From CAJQGY01 sp964417685 (lineage in GTDB: Bacteria; Pseudomonadota; Gammaproteobacteria; Magnimaribacterales; D2472): a stretch of DNA of 16,230 nucleotides. The DNA lies in contig CAYQIT010000017.1 of NCBI GenBank assembly GCA_964417685.1, positions 1-16,230 on the forward strand, in the 5' to 3' direction. The notes under the pieces were generated by a model. That model did no database searches. It was not told the DNA's origin and worked only from the letters and a program-made list of their open reading frames with translations. Positions within the stretch are counted from its first letter, which is position 1. Every line of letters starts with the position of its first letter. Both the position numbers and the translations under genes were made by a program. Below, piece after piece: positions 6,929 through 14,562 of the stretch.

Positions 6929-8494
6929 ATGTCTGATCTTTCTATTAGTAAGAAAAGTATTGATACCATATTAGTTCTTGATTTTGGTTCTCAATATACC
7001 CAGTTGATTGCTAGAAGAATAAGAGAGTCTAATGTTTATTCAGAAATTCTTCCTTGGGATATTGATGAGAATAAGATTAAAGATATCAACCCAGTTGGCA
7101 TTATCCTTTCAGGCGGACCCGAGTCAGTGACCCAAAGCTATACACCAAGAATTCCTCAAATAGTTTTTGATTTAGATATACCTTTACTTGGCATATGTTA
7201 TGGCATGCAAACATTAGCAGAGCAAATGGGAGGCCAAGTCATTTCATCAAGTCATAAAGAGTTTGGCCATGCTGAATTAAATATTGAAAGTGAATCAAAA
7301 TTATTTGATGGCATAAGTAATAAGTTAAATGTTTGGATGAGTCATGGCGATCAAGTTCAAGACCTGCCTGATAATTTTAAACTAATTGCATCAACAACTA
7401 ATGCGCCTATTGCTGCTATGCAGCACGAAAATAAAGAAATATTTGCTTTGCAATTCCACCCAGAAGTTACCCATACCAATGATGGTCATGTGATCTTAAA
7501 TAATTTCATATTTAATGTTTGCAGTGCTAAACAAGATTGGAAGATGGATGATTTGATCAACCAAAGAATTCAAGAGATCAAAGATAAAGTAAAAGATCAA
7601 AAAGTTTTATTAGGTTTGTCTGGAGGAGTTGATTCTTCAGTTACTGCTGCATTATTGCATCAAGCAATTGGAAAAAATCTAACTTGCGTATTTGTTGATA
7701 ACGGCCTTTTAAGAAAAGGAGAAGCTGAAGAGGTAATGACAACCTTTAAAGAAAATATGAGTCTAAATGTTATTAAATCTGACAGTGAAGAAGTTTTTTT
7801 AAGGCATCTAAAGGGAGTATCAGATCCAGAGCAGAAGAGGAAAATAATTGGTAGAACTTTTATTGATGTATTCGATGCCGAGGCAACAAAACTAAAAGAT
7901 ATTAATTTTTTAGCTCAAGGCACTATTTATCCAGACGTCATTGAGTCCTCTGGCTCAGAATCTAAAGAGGCTAGGGTAATAAAATCTCATCATAACGTCG
8001 GCGGATTACCTGATGAAATGAAGATGGATCTTGTCGAGCCTCTTCGCGACTTATTCAAGGATGAGGTCAGAAAAATGGGGGTTGAGCTTGGTTTATCTGC
8101 TGAGATGCTTAATAGACATCCTTTCCCAGGACCTGGTCTTGGAGTAAGAATAATTGGTGAAATTTCAAAAGCAAAAACAACTGTACTAAAAGAGGCAGAT
8201 CATATTTTTATCCAAGAGCTTATAAAAGCAGATCTATACGATGAAGTAAGTCAAGCCTTTGCTGTTTATCTTCCAATTAAATCAGTTGGAGTAGTTGGAG
8301 ATGAGAGAAGATATGCTGAAGTAATTGGTCTTAGAGCAGTTGAAACAGTAGATTTCATGACCGCAAGATGGGCTCACTTACCTTATGAGTTTTTAGAACA
8401 TGTGTCCAATCGAATAGTTAATGAAATAGAGGAAGTAAGTAGAGTAGTCTATGACATTTCTAGTAAACCGCCTGCAACTATTGAGTGGGAATAA
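6929..8494 (+). CDS. guaA: GMP synthase (glutamine-hydrolysing)
   Basis: Converts XMP to GMP using ATP and glutamine. 521 residues. The amino-terminal class I glutamine amidotransferase domain (about 12-200) has the nucleophile Cys90 (GICYGMQ) and the His177/Glu179 pair (QFHPEV). The ATP-pyrophosphatase domain begins with the PP-loop LSGGVDSS at 230-237. The carboxyl-terminal dimerisation domain has HPFPGPGLGVRIIGE and ends with the conserved TIEWE. The start is eight bases after the guaB stop. GAGG at 6913-6916 is about 12 bases upstream, longer than ideal, so coupling to guaB is likely. The extra residues before DTILVLDFGSQYTQ are within normal variation. It ends 15 bases from the convergent cupin gene, with no hairpin terminator visible between them. 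Confidence 0.97.
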   Translation: MSDLSISKKSIDTILVLDFGSQYTQLIARRIRESNVYSEILPWDIDENKIKDINPVGIILSGGPESVTQSYTPRIPQIVFDLDIPLLGICYGMQTLAEQMGGQVISSSHKEFGHAELNIESESKLFDGISNKLNVWMSHGDQVQDLPDNFKLIASTTNAPIAAMQHENKEIFALQFHPEVTHTNDGHVILNNFIFNVCSAKQDWKMDDLINQRIQEIKDKVKDQKVLLGLSGGVDSSVTAALLHQAIGKNLTCVFVDNGLLRKGEAEEVMTTFKENMSLNVIKSDSEEVFLRHLKGVSDPEQKRKIIGRTFIDVFDAEATKLKDINFLAQGTIYPDVIESSGSESKEARVIKSHHNVGGLPDEMKMDLVEPLRDLFKDEVRKMGVELGLSAEMLNRHPFPGPGLGVRIIGEISKAKTTVLKEADHIFIQELIKADLYDEVSQAFAVYLPIKSVGVVGDERRYAEVIGLRAVETVDFMTARWAHLPYEFLEHVSNRIVNEIEEVSRVVYDISSKPPATIEWE

Positions 8495-8509
8495 AAAAAT
8501 CTATAAGGA

Positions 8510-8968
8510 CTAATTATTAACCTTGCGTTTTCTTAAAATTCTTTCCATGGTCGAGGTGCTTATAACACTTCCATCTTTTTTCAAAGATTCTGCTAGCTTT
8601 CCTTCACCTTTTGGAGCATAGATATTAAAGAGAACCAACGCACCATTTTCTCCCCCTTGCTCCATATGCACATCGCCTGGTTCTTTATGTACAAAATCTC
8701 CTGCAACTCTAACTCTTTTACCTAACTCTTTACCTGTTTCGATATCTATATCTGTGACCGTAAGCTCACCTTCCAAAACCAAAGAGCTTATTTCTGCAGT
8801 GTGTCTATGGAAATGACAATAACAATTTGGCTCCCATCTAACTAAAATCTCCAAGCGTCCATCTTCTCTGGCATCCAAAATAGCTTCAGAATAGTCAATG
8901 GGGTAATCAAATTTGTCACCCTCAGTGTAGCGCTTCCATTTGAGATTTTTATTATTAAGTAAGTTCAT
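8510..8968 (-). CDS. Small single-domain cupin protein
   Basis: 152 residues, probably cytoplasmic. A single cupin barrel spans about 35-115. Candidate metal ligands are His54 and His56 with Glu59 (FHRHTAE; His52 is also nearby), and His101 in motif two (EPGDVHME). The LVLEGELTV stretch (64-71 region) is the usual strand after motif one. The overall look is close to the ChrR-like/quercetinase-like small cupins, whose roles range from dioxygenases to anti-sigma metal sensors; the substrate cannot be read here. The basic tail (MERILRKRKVNN) is unusual. AAGGGG lies ten bases before the ATG (complement of 8979-8984). It stands alone, convergent with guaA and divergent from the lipoprotein gene. 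Confidence 0.8.
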   Translation of the reverse strand: MNLLNNKNLKWKRYTEGDKFDYPIDYSEAILDAREDGRLEILVRWEPNCYCHFHRHTAEISSLVLEGELTVTDIDIETGKELGKRVRVAGDFVHKEPGDVHMEQGGENGALVLFNIYAPKGEGKLAESLKKDGSVISTSTMERILRKRKVNN

Positions 8969-8978
8969 TAAAATAATA

Positions 8979-9002
8979 CCCCTTATGATAAATATTAGTA
9001 TA
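8979..9002 (-). promoter_or_regulatory. Ribosome binding site and possible -10 of the cupin gene
   Basis: On the minus strand TATACT (complement of 8997-9002) is a near-consensus -10. AAGGGG (complement of 8979-8984) follows and lies ten bases before the ATG at 8968. No convincing -35 is visible. The 77-base space (8969-9045) is shared with the divergent lipoprotein gene. Confidence 0.4.
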
Positions 9003-9030
9003 TATTGAGAATCAGCTAAATTAATAGAAT

Positions 9031-9048
9031 TGATAATATTTTAAAATG
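9031..9048 (+). promoter_or_regulatory. Extended -10 promoter abutting the lipoprotein start codon
   Basis: TGATAATAT at 9031-9039 reads as TGn plus TAATAT (9034-9039). The ATG begins at 9046, so the predicted start point is at or within two bases of it. The intervening TTTAAA has no Shine-Dalgarno, and the encoded signal peptide fixes this ATG as the true start. TTGAGA at 9005-9010 resembles a -35 but is 23 bases away, too far to pair. Confidence 0.45.
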
Positions 9049-9516
9049 AGTTTATTTGGACGACATGTATTATTTGGTGTACTTTCATTGTTGTTAGTAA
9101 CATCTTGTGCTGTTAACACAGCAAGTTCTGCTCCAGAAAAGAATAAATTTGTTCATATTGAAGGCACTCCAGCATATGTATTAATTGAACCTGATAAGTC
9201 AGTAGACTTAATTAATGATCATATCTATGTTTGTTTAGCGGAAGTTGAAGGAAAGGCTAGAAATATAAAAACCCCAATGAAAGTTGTTGGAGGTATTTAT
9301 GGGGTTGCAGGAGTGGTAGCCTTAATTGATCTAGCTACAACCGGAGGCGTTATTTCCTCACTATTAATACCAGGCATGGCTGTTATTACTGCTGCTGGAT
9401 GGGTAACCTATGCTTCTGCAGATGCAGTCTCTGAGTTAAGTGAGTATAAGAACCTTGAAACTTGTCTTGAGGACAGAGGCTATTCAGTCGTTTTTTTCTT
9501 TGAAGAAGAAAACTAA
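9046..9516 (+). CDS. Predicted glycine-rich lipoprotein, function unknown
   Basis: 156 residues, not recognised as a named family. The amino terminus is a lipoprotein signal: a basic residue early, the hydrophobic run VLFGVLSLLLV, then lipobox VTSC with lipidation at Cys21. A soluble part follows, then a long glycine/alanine/valine-rich hydrophobic region at about 80-125 that could insert in or lie on a membrane, like glycine-zipper lipoproteins. Two further cysteines, Cys63 (IYVCLAE) and one in ETCLEDRGY near the end, could pair in the periplasm. The CLxxRGY ending is a pattern seen in assorted small proteobacterial lipoproteins. The stop TAA is followed immediately by the transporter ATG, so the two are cotranscribed and probably translationally coupled. 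Confidence 0.78.
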   Translation: MSLFGRHVLFGVLSLLLVTSCAVNTASSAPEKNKFVHIEGTPAYVLIEPDKSVDLINDHIYVCLAEVEGKARNIKTPMKVVGGIYGVAGVVALIDLATTGGVISSLLIPGMAVITAAGWVTYASADAVSELSEYKNLETCLEDRGYSVVFFFEEEN

Positions 9517-10800
9517 ATGAAAAATTTCATAAAAAAGATCTCAATGATCAAAGAGCGTGAGATCAAAGCTGTGGTTTTTTCTTTTTTGTTTGTTGTTGTG
9601 CTTATGTCGGCATATTATATTTTGCGTCCGGTTCGCGATGCGATGGCTAGCGATTGGACTGATGCAGAAGTAAGTTTATTATGGACCCTTAATTTTTTTA
9701 TTAGTACAACGATCGTGGCGTTTTATGGAATTATGGTTTCAAAGTTTCATTTTCGATTGTTAGTGCCAGCAATGTATGGAGTCTTTGCTGGCTCATTCAT
9801 AATTTTTTATTTTTTAGGCTCTGTATTTGAAGATAGGACTCTTATTGATAAATCATTTTATGTTTGGGTGAGTGTGTTTAGTCTTTTCCATATTTCAGTT
9901 TTTTGGAGCTTTATGTCAGAGCTATTTAATAAGGAACAATCAGGAAGACTTTTTGGTGTTATAGCTGTAGGTGCTAGTGTAGGTGGCTTAATTGGACCAT
10001 CTGTAACTGCTTTTTTCTCATTATCTCTGGGTACAGATAATTTAATGTTAATTGCTAGCATGATGCTCTTAATACCAATTCCAATAATTTTTTATCTTCA
10101 ATCGTTAAAAATATCTGAATTAAACAGAGAGGAATTTCGTAAAACCGCATCTAATCGTTCTATAGGCGGTAATCCGCTGGCAGGCTTTAAATTATTTTTC
10201 TCAAATCCATATTTACTGTCTATTGGTGTGTTTATTTTTTTATATACTGGCATTAGCTCTTTTGTATACTTTGAATTAAAAAATCTCTTAAGTGATCTTA
10301 GTCGCCCTGAGCGCTCTGTAATATGGGCCCAAATGGATCTCGCGGTTAATATTCTTGCAATTTTGACTGGATTATTTGCAACCGGTCGGATTGTCAGTAG
10401 ATTTGGTATGCCATTAACTATTGCTTTGGTTCCTGTGATGATTTGCATTGGTTTGCTGGTATTGGCTATATCGCCCTTATTGGGTGTTGTGGTTATACTG
10501 CAAATTATTCGCCGTGCTGGTAACTATGCGATTACTCGACCTGCTCGTGAAATGCTATTCACCCAAGTTGACCAAGAAAGCCGTTTTAAAGCAAAGCCCG
10601 TGATAGATATTGTTGCTTATCGTGGAAGTGACATGGTAATGGCTTGGATTTTTACTGGGCTCACACAAGGTTTGGGTTTGGGCTTGGGCGCTGTTGCTGC
10701 TGTGGGTGCTGGTATGGCTGCATTTTGGTCATTTATAGGCATTTATCTTGGAAAGTGGTTTGAGCGGGATAGTATTAAGGCTAAGAATTCACCGGTATAA
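9517..10800 (+). CDS. Twelve-helix transporter of the nucleotide-transporter-like (MFS/Npt) type
   Basis: 427 residues, inner membrane. About twelve hydrophobic segments can be drawn, from roughly 17-36 through 388-410, with a polar loop near 197-228 separating the two halves as in the major facilitator fold. The first helix ends in YYILRPVRDAM (33-43), which I associate with proteins annotated as Npt1/Npt2-type NTP/NDP exchangers or unassigned MFS members in free-living proteobacteria. Transport of nucleotides is not shown by this motif alone. The start abuts the lipoprotein stop; Met10 is an alternative start. Arginine codons are 16 CGN to 4 AGR, the reverse of most genes here, so the gene may be a later arrival or under different codon selection. 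Confidence 0.8.
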   Translation: MKNFIKKISMIKEREIKAVVFSFLFVVVLMSAYYILRPVRDAMASDWTDAEVSLLWTLNFFISTTIVAFYGIMVSKFHFRLLVPAMYGVFAGSFIIFYFLGSVFEDRTLIDKSFYVWVSVFSLFHISVFWSFMSELFNKEQSGRLFGVIAVGASVGGLIGPSVTAFFSLSLGTDNLMLIASMMLLIPIPIIFYLQSLKISELNREEFRKTASNRSIGGNPLAGFKLFFSNPYLLSIGVFIFLYTGISSFVYFELKNLLSDLSRPERSVIWAQMDLAVNILAILTGLFATGRIVSRFGMPLTIALVPVMICIGLLVLAISPLLGVVVILQIIRRAGNYAITRPAREMLFTQVDQESRFKAKPVIDIVAYRGSDMVMAWIFTGLTQGLGLGLGAVAAVGAGMAAFWSFIGIYLGKWFERDSIKAKNSPV

Positions 10801-10910
10801 GAAAATGGTTGATCCGTCTTGGTTGCATATAATATTAATTTAAGGCATCGTAACGATAATTAAATACAACCTTTGCTATTTAAAAAATAACAATAATTTA
10901 GGGGATCACC
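10801..10910 (+). promoter_or_regulatory. Intergenic region with promoter and strong ribosome binding site for the exported reductase
   Basis: 110 bases without a gene. TATAAT at 10828-10833 is a perfect -10 hexamer, with no good -35 and no TGn directly before it; the predicted start is near 10840. A short repeat ATCG-TAA-CGAT sits at 10847-10857. AGGGG at 10900-10904 is six bases before the ATG, the best ribosome binding site in the window, and it fixes the start of the downstream gene. No hairpin terminator for the transporter gene is visible. Confidence 0.5.
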
Positions 10911-12011
10911 ATGAGAAATTTTTCTATATATAAAAACTTTATTTTTATATTTACTCTTAGCAGCTTTGTTTTAGCTGATCAGAGCACTAGCCATGATCAT
11001 GCCTCTACAACAAAGTATGTTAGCTACAGTCAGATCGGTAATCCTGCAGATGTTCTTGAATTAAAGACAGAAATGTCTCAAAAACTTAAGGGCGGTGAAG
11101 TAAGGGTCAAAGTATTGGCTACGCCAATTAATCCTTCTGACCTTTTACAAATAGCTGGTTTATATGGTGTTAAGGCTGAACTACCTGCAAGACCTGGTAG
11201 TGAAGGTGTGGGCAGAGTTACTGAGATATCTGCTGGTGTTAAAACTTTAAAAGAAGGCCAGTTAGTTCTTCTTGCTAGTGGGAATACTTGGGCAGAAGAA
11301 TTAGTTGGTCCGGCAGCGGGTTTTTTACCTTTGCCTGATTTAGGGCCTATTGGTGCCGATGTGATTGAGCAGCTTGCAATGTCAGCTGTTAATCCTCTTA
11401 CAGCATTACTCATGCTTACTTCTTTTGAAGACATAAAAGAGGGCCAATGGATTGCACAAAGTGCTGCAAATTCAGCAGTTGGCGGTTATGTAATTCAGCT
11501 AGCAAAACAGCGAGGCATAAAAACAGTCAATATTGTTCGTCGTGAAGGTTTAGCTGATGATCTAATGTCCAAAGGAGCAGATGTTGTTTTAATTGATGGG
11601 CCTGATCTTGCTGAACAAATTGCAGAGGCAACAGGCAATGCATCAATTATGTTAGCCCTTGATCCAGTTGGCGGTGACACATATGGTCGTTTAGCAGATA
11701 GTTTGGGATATGGCGGCACACTTGTAACTTACGGAGTTCTTTCTGGTAAGCCAGCAACTTTAAATACAGGAAAGGTTATTTTTAACGATACTCGTCTTCG
11801 AGGTTTTTGGCTTTATAAATGGTATCAAACTGCAACTATGCAAGAAAAACAAGAAGCTTTTGGGCAGGTAATACCTCTTATTGTTAACGGTACTTTAAAA
11901 GCTAATATTGATTCTCGTTATACTGTTGATCAGATTGAACAAGCTGTTACTCGTGCCTGGGAGGGCGGAAGAAATGGTAAGGTGCTTATAGTTCCAAGTC
12001 CACTTGAGTAG
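10911..12011 (+). CDS. Enoyl-thioester-reductase-like MDR oxidoreductase with a Sec signal peptide
   Basis: 366 residues. Residues 34-363 form a medium-chain dehydrogenase/reductase close to the MECR/ETR (2-enoyl thioester reductase) branch: TPINPSDLLQIAGLYG (71-86, with Tyr85 at the catalytic Tyr position), PGSEGVGRV (95-103), SAVNPLTALLML (158-169), the cofactor loop SAANSAVGGYVIQLAK (184-199) and NIVRRE (207-212), an arginine pair that suits NADPH. No zinc ligands are seen. In front is a clear secretion signal: MRNFSIYKNF, a hydrophobic run, and FVLA before Asp23, followed by the low-complexity DQSTSHDHAS. No alternative start exists between the signal and the enzyme, and AGGGG six bases upstream fixes the ATG. 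The protein has no cysteine. Arginine codons are 8 CGN to 5 AGR. The PAP2 gene follows after three bases. The enzyme class is fairly sure; substrate and periplasmic function are not. Confidence 0.87.
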   Translation: MRNFSIYKNFIFIFTLSSFVLADQSTSHDHASTTKYVSYSQIGNPADVLELKTEMSQKLKGGEVRVKVLATPINPSDLLQIAGLYGVKAELPARPGSEGVGRVTEISAGVKTLKEGQLVLLASGNTWAEELVGPAAGFLPLPDLGPIGADVIEQLAMSAVNPLTALLMLTSFEDIKEGQWIAQSAANSAVGGYVIQLAKQRGIKTVNIVRREGLADDLMSKGADVVLIDGPDLAEQIAEATGNASIMLALDPVGGDTYGRLADSLGYGGTLVTYGVLSGKPATLNTGKVIFNDTRLRGFWLYKWYQTATMQEKQEAFGQVIPLIVNGTLKANIDSRYTVDQIEQAVTRAWEGGRNGKVLIVPSPLE

Positions 12012-12014
12012 TTA

Positions 12015-12878
12015 ATGTCTGTGACAGTTTGGAATGATTTATCTTGGGTTGAAAGCATCAGATCGCCTTTTTTAAACATTTTTTTTGACACAATTTCATT
12101 AGCTGGCTACCCAACATTTCTTATCCTATTTATATCATTTGGATATTTTTATTGGTCACCAGCTAGATTCTCTCGAATTGCGATGATGCTTTTTATATCA
12201 GCTCTTATAAACACATTTTTAAAAGATTTTTTTCAAGACCCAAGACCTGCAATAGAGCTTATGTTAGATCCTAAGGTCGGAACTTCTTATGGATGGCCAA
12301 GTGGGCATTCTCAGATAGCAGTTACTCTTTGGGGTTTATTAGCATATGAGCTTAAAAATAAATGGATAACTGTTGGTGCAATCTCAACAATACTTTTAAT
12401 TGCTTTTAGTAGGATGTACTTAGGCGTGCATGATTTTGGCGATGTCTTTGCTGGCTTGCTTATCGGAGGTATTATTCTGTCTGTTTGGCACTATGCAGTT
12501 ATTAATAATTGGTATGAGAAATTAACTAAAAGGCATTGGCTTATTCTTATAATTCTTTTTCAGTTAATACTTTATATTTTCTATCCATCTCATGAAGGTC
12601 ATGAGCTTAGCATATGGTTTTTAGGAGTTATGACTGGATGGTTTGTAGGCCTATCTAATATAAGTTTAATAAGTAATTCCTTTAAGAGATTTTTCTTATC
12701 TATATCAGCTACAGCAATAATCTTCATCTCACTAATATATATCACCCAACTTGAAGCGGGCATTCAATACAAAGGAGTGCTTGGAATTATTTATAGCTAT
12801 TTACTTGGCATGATGTTTGCTATTTTAGTAACTTGGTTGATTCCAAGACTACTAAGATCAATGAGATTAGCATCATAA
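12015..12878 (+). CDS. PAP2-superfamily membrane phosphatase
   Basis: 287 residues, inner membrane. All three PAP2 catalytic motifs are intact: KDFFQDPRP (70-78, Lys70 and Arg77), PSGH (95-98, His98) and SRMYLGVHDFGD (132-143, Arg133, nucleophile His139, Asp143). About seven to eight hydrophobic helices are present. The first half is the phosphatase core and the carboxyl half (about 170-280) adds further helices. Members hydrolyse lipid phosphates such as phosphatidate or undecaprenyl pyrophosphate on the periplasmic face. Only three bases separate it from the exported reductase, and no ribosome binding site is seen, so coupled translation is likely. Arginine codons return to the window norm (9 AGR, 1 CGN). 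Confidence 0.9.
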   Translation: MSVTVWNDLSWVESIRSPFLNIFFDTISLAGYPTFLILFISFGYFYWSPARFSRIAMMLFISALINTFLKDFFQDPRPAIELMLDPKVGTSYGWPSGHSQIAVTLWGLLAYELKNKWITVGAISTILLIAFSRMYLGVHDFGDVFAGLLIGGIILSVWHYAVINNWYEKLTKRHWLILIILFQLILYIFYPSHEGHELSIWFLGVMTGWFVGLSNISLISNSFKRFFLSISATAIIFISLIYITQLEAGIQYKGVLGIIYSYLLGMMFAILVTWLIPRLLRSMRLAS

Positions 12879-12882
12879 AAAA

Positions 12883-12906
12883 TGCCATAATTTAAAAAAC
12901 TAAGGA
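12883..12906 (+). promoter_or_regulatory. Extended -10 promoter and ribosome binding site of the MDR/methyltransferase/SDR operon
   Basis: TGCCATAAT at 12883-12891 is an extended -10 (TGn plus CATAAT). The predicted start is near 12898. AAGGA at 12902-12906 is nine bases before the ATG at 12916. No -35 is evident. The 37-base gap shows no terminator for the PAP2 gene. Confidence 0.45.
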
Positions 12907-12915
12907 AAAGTAAAT

Positions 12916-13923
12916 ATGAAACAGATTCAATTAAAAAAACCAGGGGGTTTGGATAATATTTTATTATGCGATGCTGATATCCCTAAACCTAATTCAAATG
13001 AAATCGTTATTAAGATTGCCGCAAGCAGCTTAAACTATCACGACCTTTTAGTTGCATTGGGATTCATTCCTACAGAGGATGGAAGGGTTCCGCTATCAGA
13101 TGCAGCAGGAGAAATAGTTGAGATTGGTTCTGATGTTAAAGACTGGAAGGTTGGCGATCATGTTATGAGTGTATGCTTTCCAAATTGGCAAAATGGAGCT
13201 CCAAAATATGAGCTTTTGAGCTTTATTGGTGATCATGAAGATGGTTATGCAGCTGAATATATTGCAATCCAAGAAACAGCAGTAACAAGAATGCCTAGTT
13301 ATATGAATTTTGCTCAAGCAGCAACACTTCCTTGTGCCGGCTTAACAGCTTGGAGAGCATTAGTTGATGACGGAAATTTAAAAGCTGGTGAAACAGTTCT
13401 TGTTCAAGGAACTGGTGGAGTATCAATTTTTGCACTTCAATTAGCAAAATCAATGGGAGCAAAAGTGATAGCTACATCATCTTCAGAGGAAAAATTAAAT
13501 AGATTAAAAGAGTTAGGTGCTGATGAGGTGATTAATTACAAAGAGACTCCTGAGTGGGGTAAAGAGGTGTTAGCTAAAACAAACAATGAAGGCGTTGATC
13601 ATGTTATTGAAGTTGGAGGAGGGGGAACCTTTGGAGAGTCAGTAAGGGCTACAAAGCTCGGAGGACATATTGCTTTAATAGGCGTTCTTAGTGGCCCAAA
13701 TGCTAGTGAGATTGTTCTTCCTAGGATTTTCCTTAAGCAAATTAGGATGAGTGGCATATCTATGGCTAATAAAGAATCTCAATTAGCTATGATTGATTAT
13801 TTAGAAAACAATCAGATAGAACCAATAATAAGCGATTCTTTCCCTTTATCTAAATTGGCAGATGCATTTCAACATCAGATAGATAATAAGCATTTTGGAA
13901 AAATCTCGATTACGATGCAGTAA
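12916..13923 (+). CDS. MDR-family NAD(P)-dependent alcohol dehydrogenase / quinone oxidoreductase
   Basis: 335 residues, cytoplasmic. The amino-terminal GroES-like domain contains LNYHDLLVALG (39-49) and the GEIVEIGSDV segment (65-74). The Rossmann domain has VQGTGGVSIFALQLAK (163-178), then ATSSSEEKL, GADEVINY and GGHIALIGVLSG. The lobe of cysteines that binds structural zinc is absent, which points to the zinc-independent or single-zinc quinone-oxidoreductase-like branch (COG0604 style). AATLPCAGLTAW (135-146) is a family hallmark. The polar TSSSEE after the second strand does not firmly decide between NADH and NADPH. All seven arginine codons are AGR. It is the first gene of a tight four-gene run; the substrate is unknown. 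Confidence 0.88.
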   Translation: MKQIQLKKPGGLDNILLCDADIPKPNSNEIVIKIAASSLNYHDLLVALGFIPTEDGRVPLSDAAGEIVEIGSDVKDWKVGDHVMSVCFPNWQNGAPKYELLSFIGDHEDGYAAEYIAIQETAVTRMPSYMNFAQAATLPCAGLTAWRALVDDGNLKAGETVLVQGTGGVSIFALQLAKSMGAKVIATSSSEEKLNRLKELGADEVINYKETPEWGKEVLAKTNNEGVDHVIEVGGGGTFGESVRATKLGGHIALIGVLSGPNASEIVLPRIFLKQIRMSGISMANKESQLAMIDYLENNQIEPIISDSFPLSKLADAFQHQIDNKHFGKISITMQ

Positions 13924-13947
13924 AGAATTTAAGAGATTAAATATTTT

Positions 13948-14562
13948 ATGAAAAAAGCAACTGACGTTTTTGGGCAATGGGCAGAAATCGGAAAAGATCT
14001 CGGCATGGAAGAGGGTCACTCTAAACCTGTTGATGAAATGCTTAAATATGCGATAAAAAAAATTGATAAAAATTTTAGCTTTTTAGATGTTGGTTGTGGA
14101 AATGGTTGGGTTGTAAGAAAAGTCTCAAGCTCTGCGTTATGCTCAAAAGCTGTTGGTATCGATGGTGCAAGTCAAATGATAGAGAATGCAAAATCAAGAG
14201 GATCTGAAGAATACATTAACACTGATATTGACCTTTATGAGCCAAAGGATAAATTTGATCTTATACACTCAATGGAGGTTTTATATTACTTACAAGATCC
14301 TGCAAGCACTTTAGAAAAAATTTATCAGTCATGGCTTAAGCCCAACGGCAGACTCATTGTCGGTATAGATTTATATCATGAAAATGTTGATTCTCATGAT
14401 TGGGAAGAAAAAGTTGGAACCCCTATGCTAATGCTTAGAGAGTCAGAATGGATTGATTTATTTAAAAAAGCTGGCTTTCAAGAAATTGAATCATGGAGAG
14501 CCAATCAATCAGATGAATGGGCTGGCACTTTGGTATTAACGGGAAAAAAATTAGGGTATTAG
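13948..14562 (+). CDS. Class I SAM-dependent methyltransferase
   Basis: 204 residues, cytoplasmic. Motif I LDVGCGNG lies at 46-53, with the acidic ribose-binding residue Asp72 in GIDGASQMIENAK. SMEVLYYLQDP and the later LKPNGRLIVGIDLY correspond to motifs II-III. The amino-terminal helix WAEIGKDLGMEEGH (11-24) recurs in related small methyltransferases and probably closes over the cofactor. The acceptor is not apparent; it could be a small molecule or a lipid intermediate, given the oxidoreductases around it. AAGAGA at 13931-13936 is a weak, distant ribosome binding site. It lies 24 bases after the MDR gene, and its stop touches the start of the next gene. Confidence 0.88.
   Translation: MKKATDVFGQWAEIGKDLGMEEGHSKPVDEMLKYAIKKIDKNFSFLDVGCGNGWVVRKVSSSALCSKAVGIDGASQMIENAKSRGSEEYINTDIDLYEPKDKFDLIHSMEVLYYLQDPASTLEKIYQSWLKPNGRLIVGIDLYHENVDSHDWEEKVGTPMLMLRESEWIDLFKKAGFQEIESWRANQSDEWAGTLVLTGKKLGY

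Noticed and set aside
10098..10448. Minus-strand open frame of 116 codons inside the transporter gene
   Set aside because: It overlaps the transmembrane coding sequence fully and has no start signal or domain.
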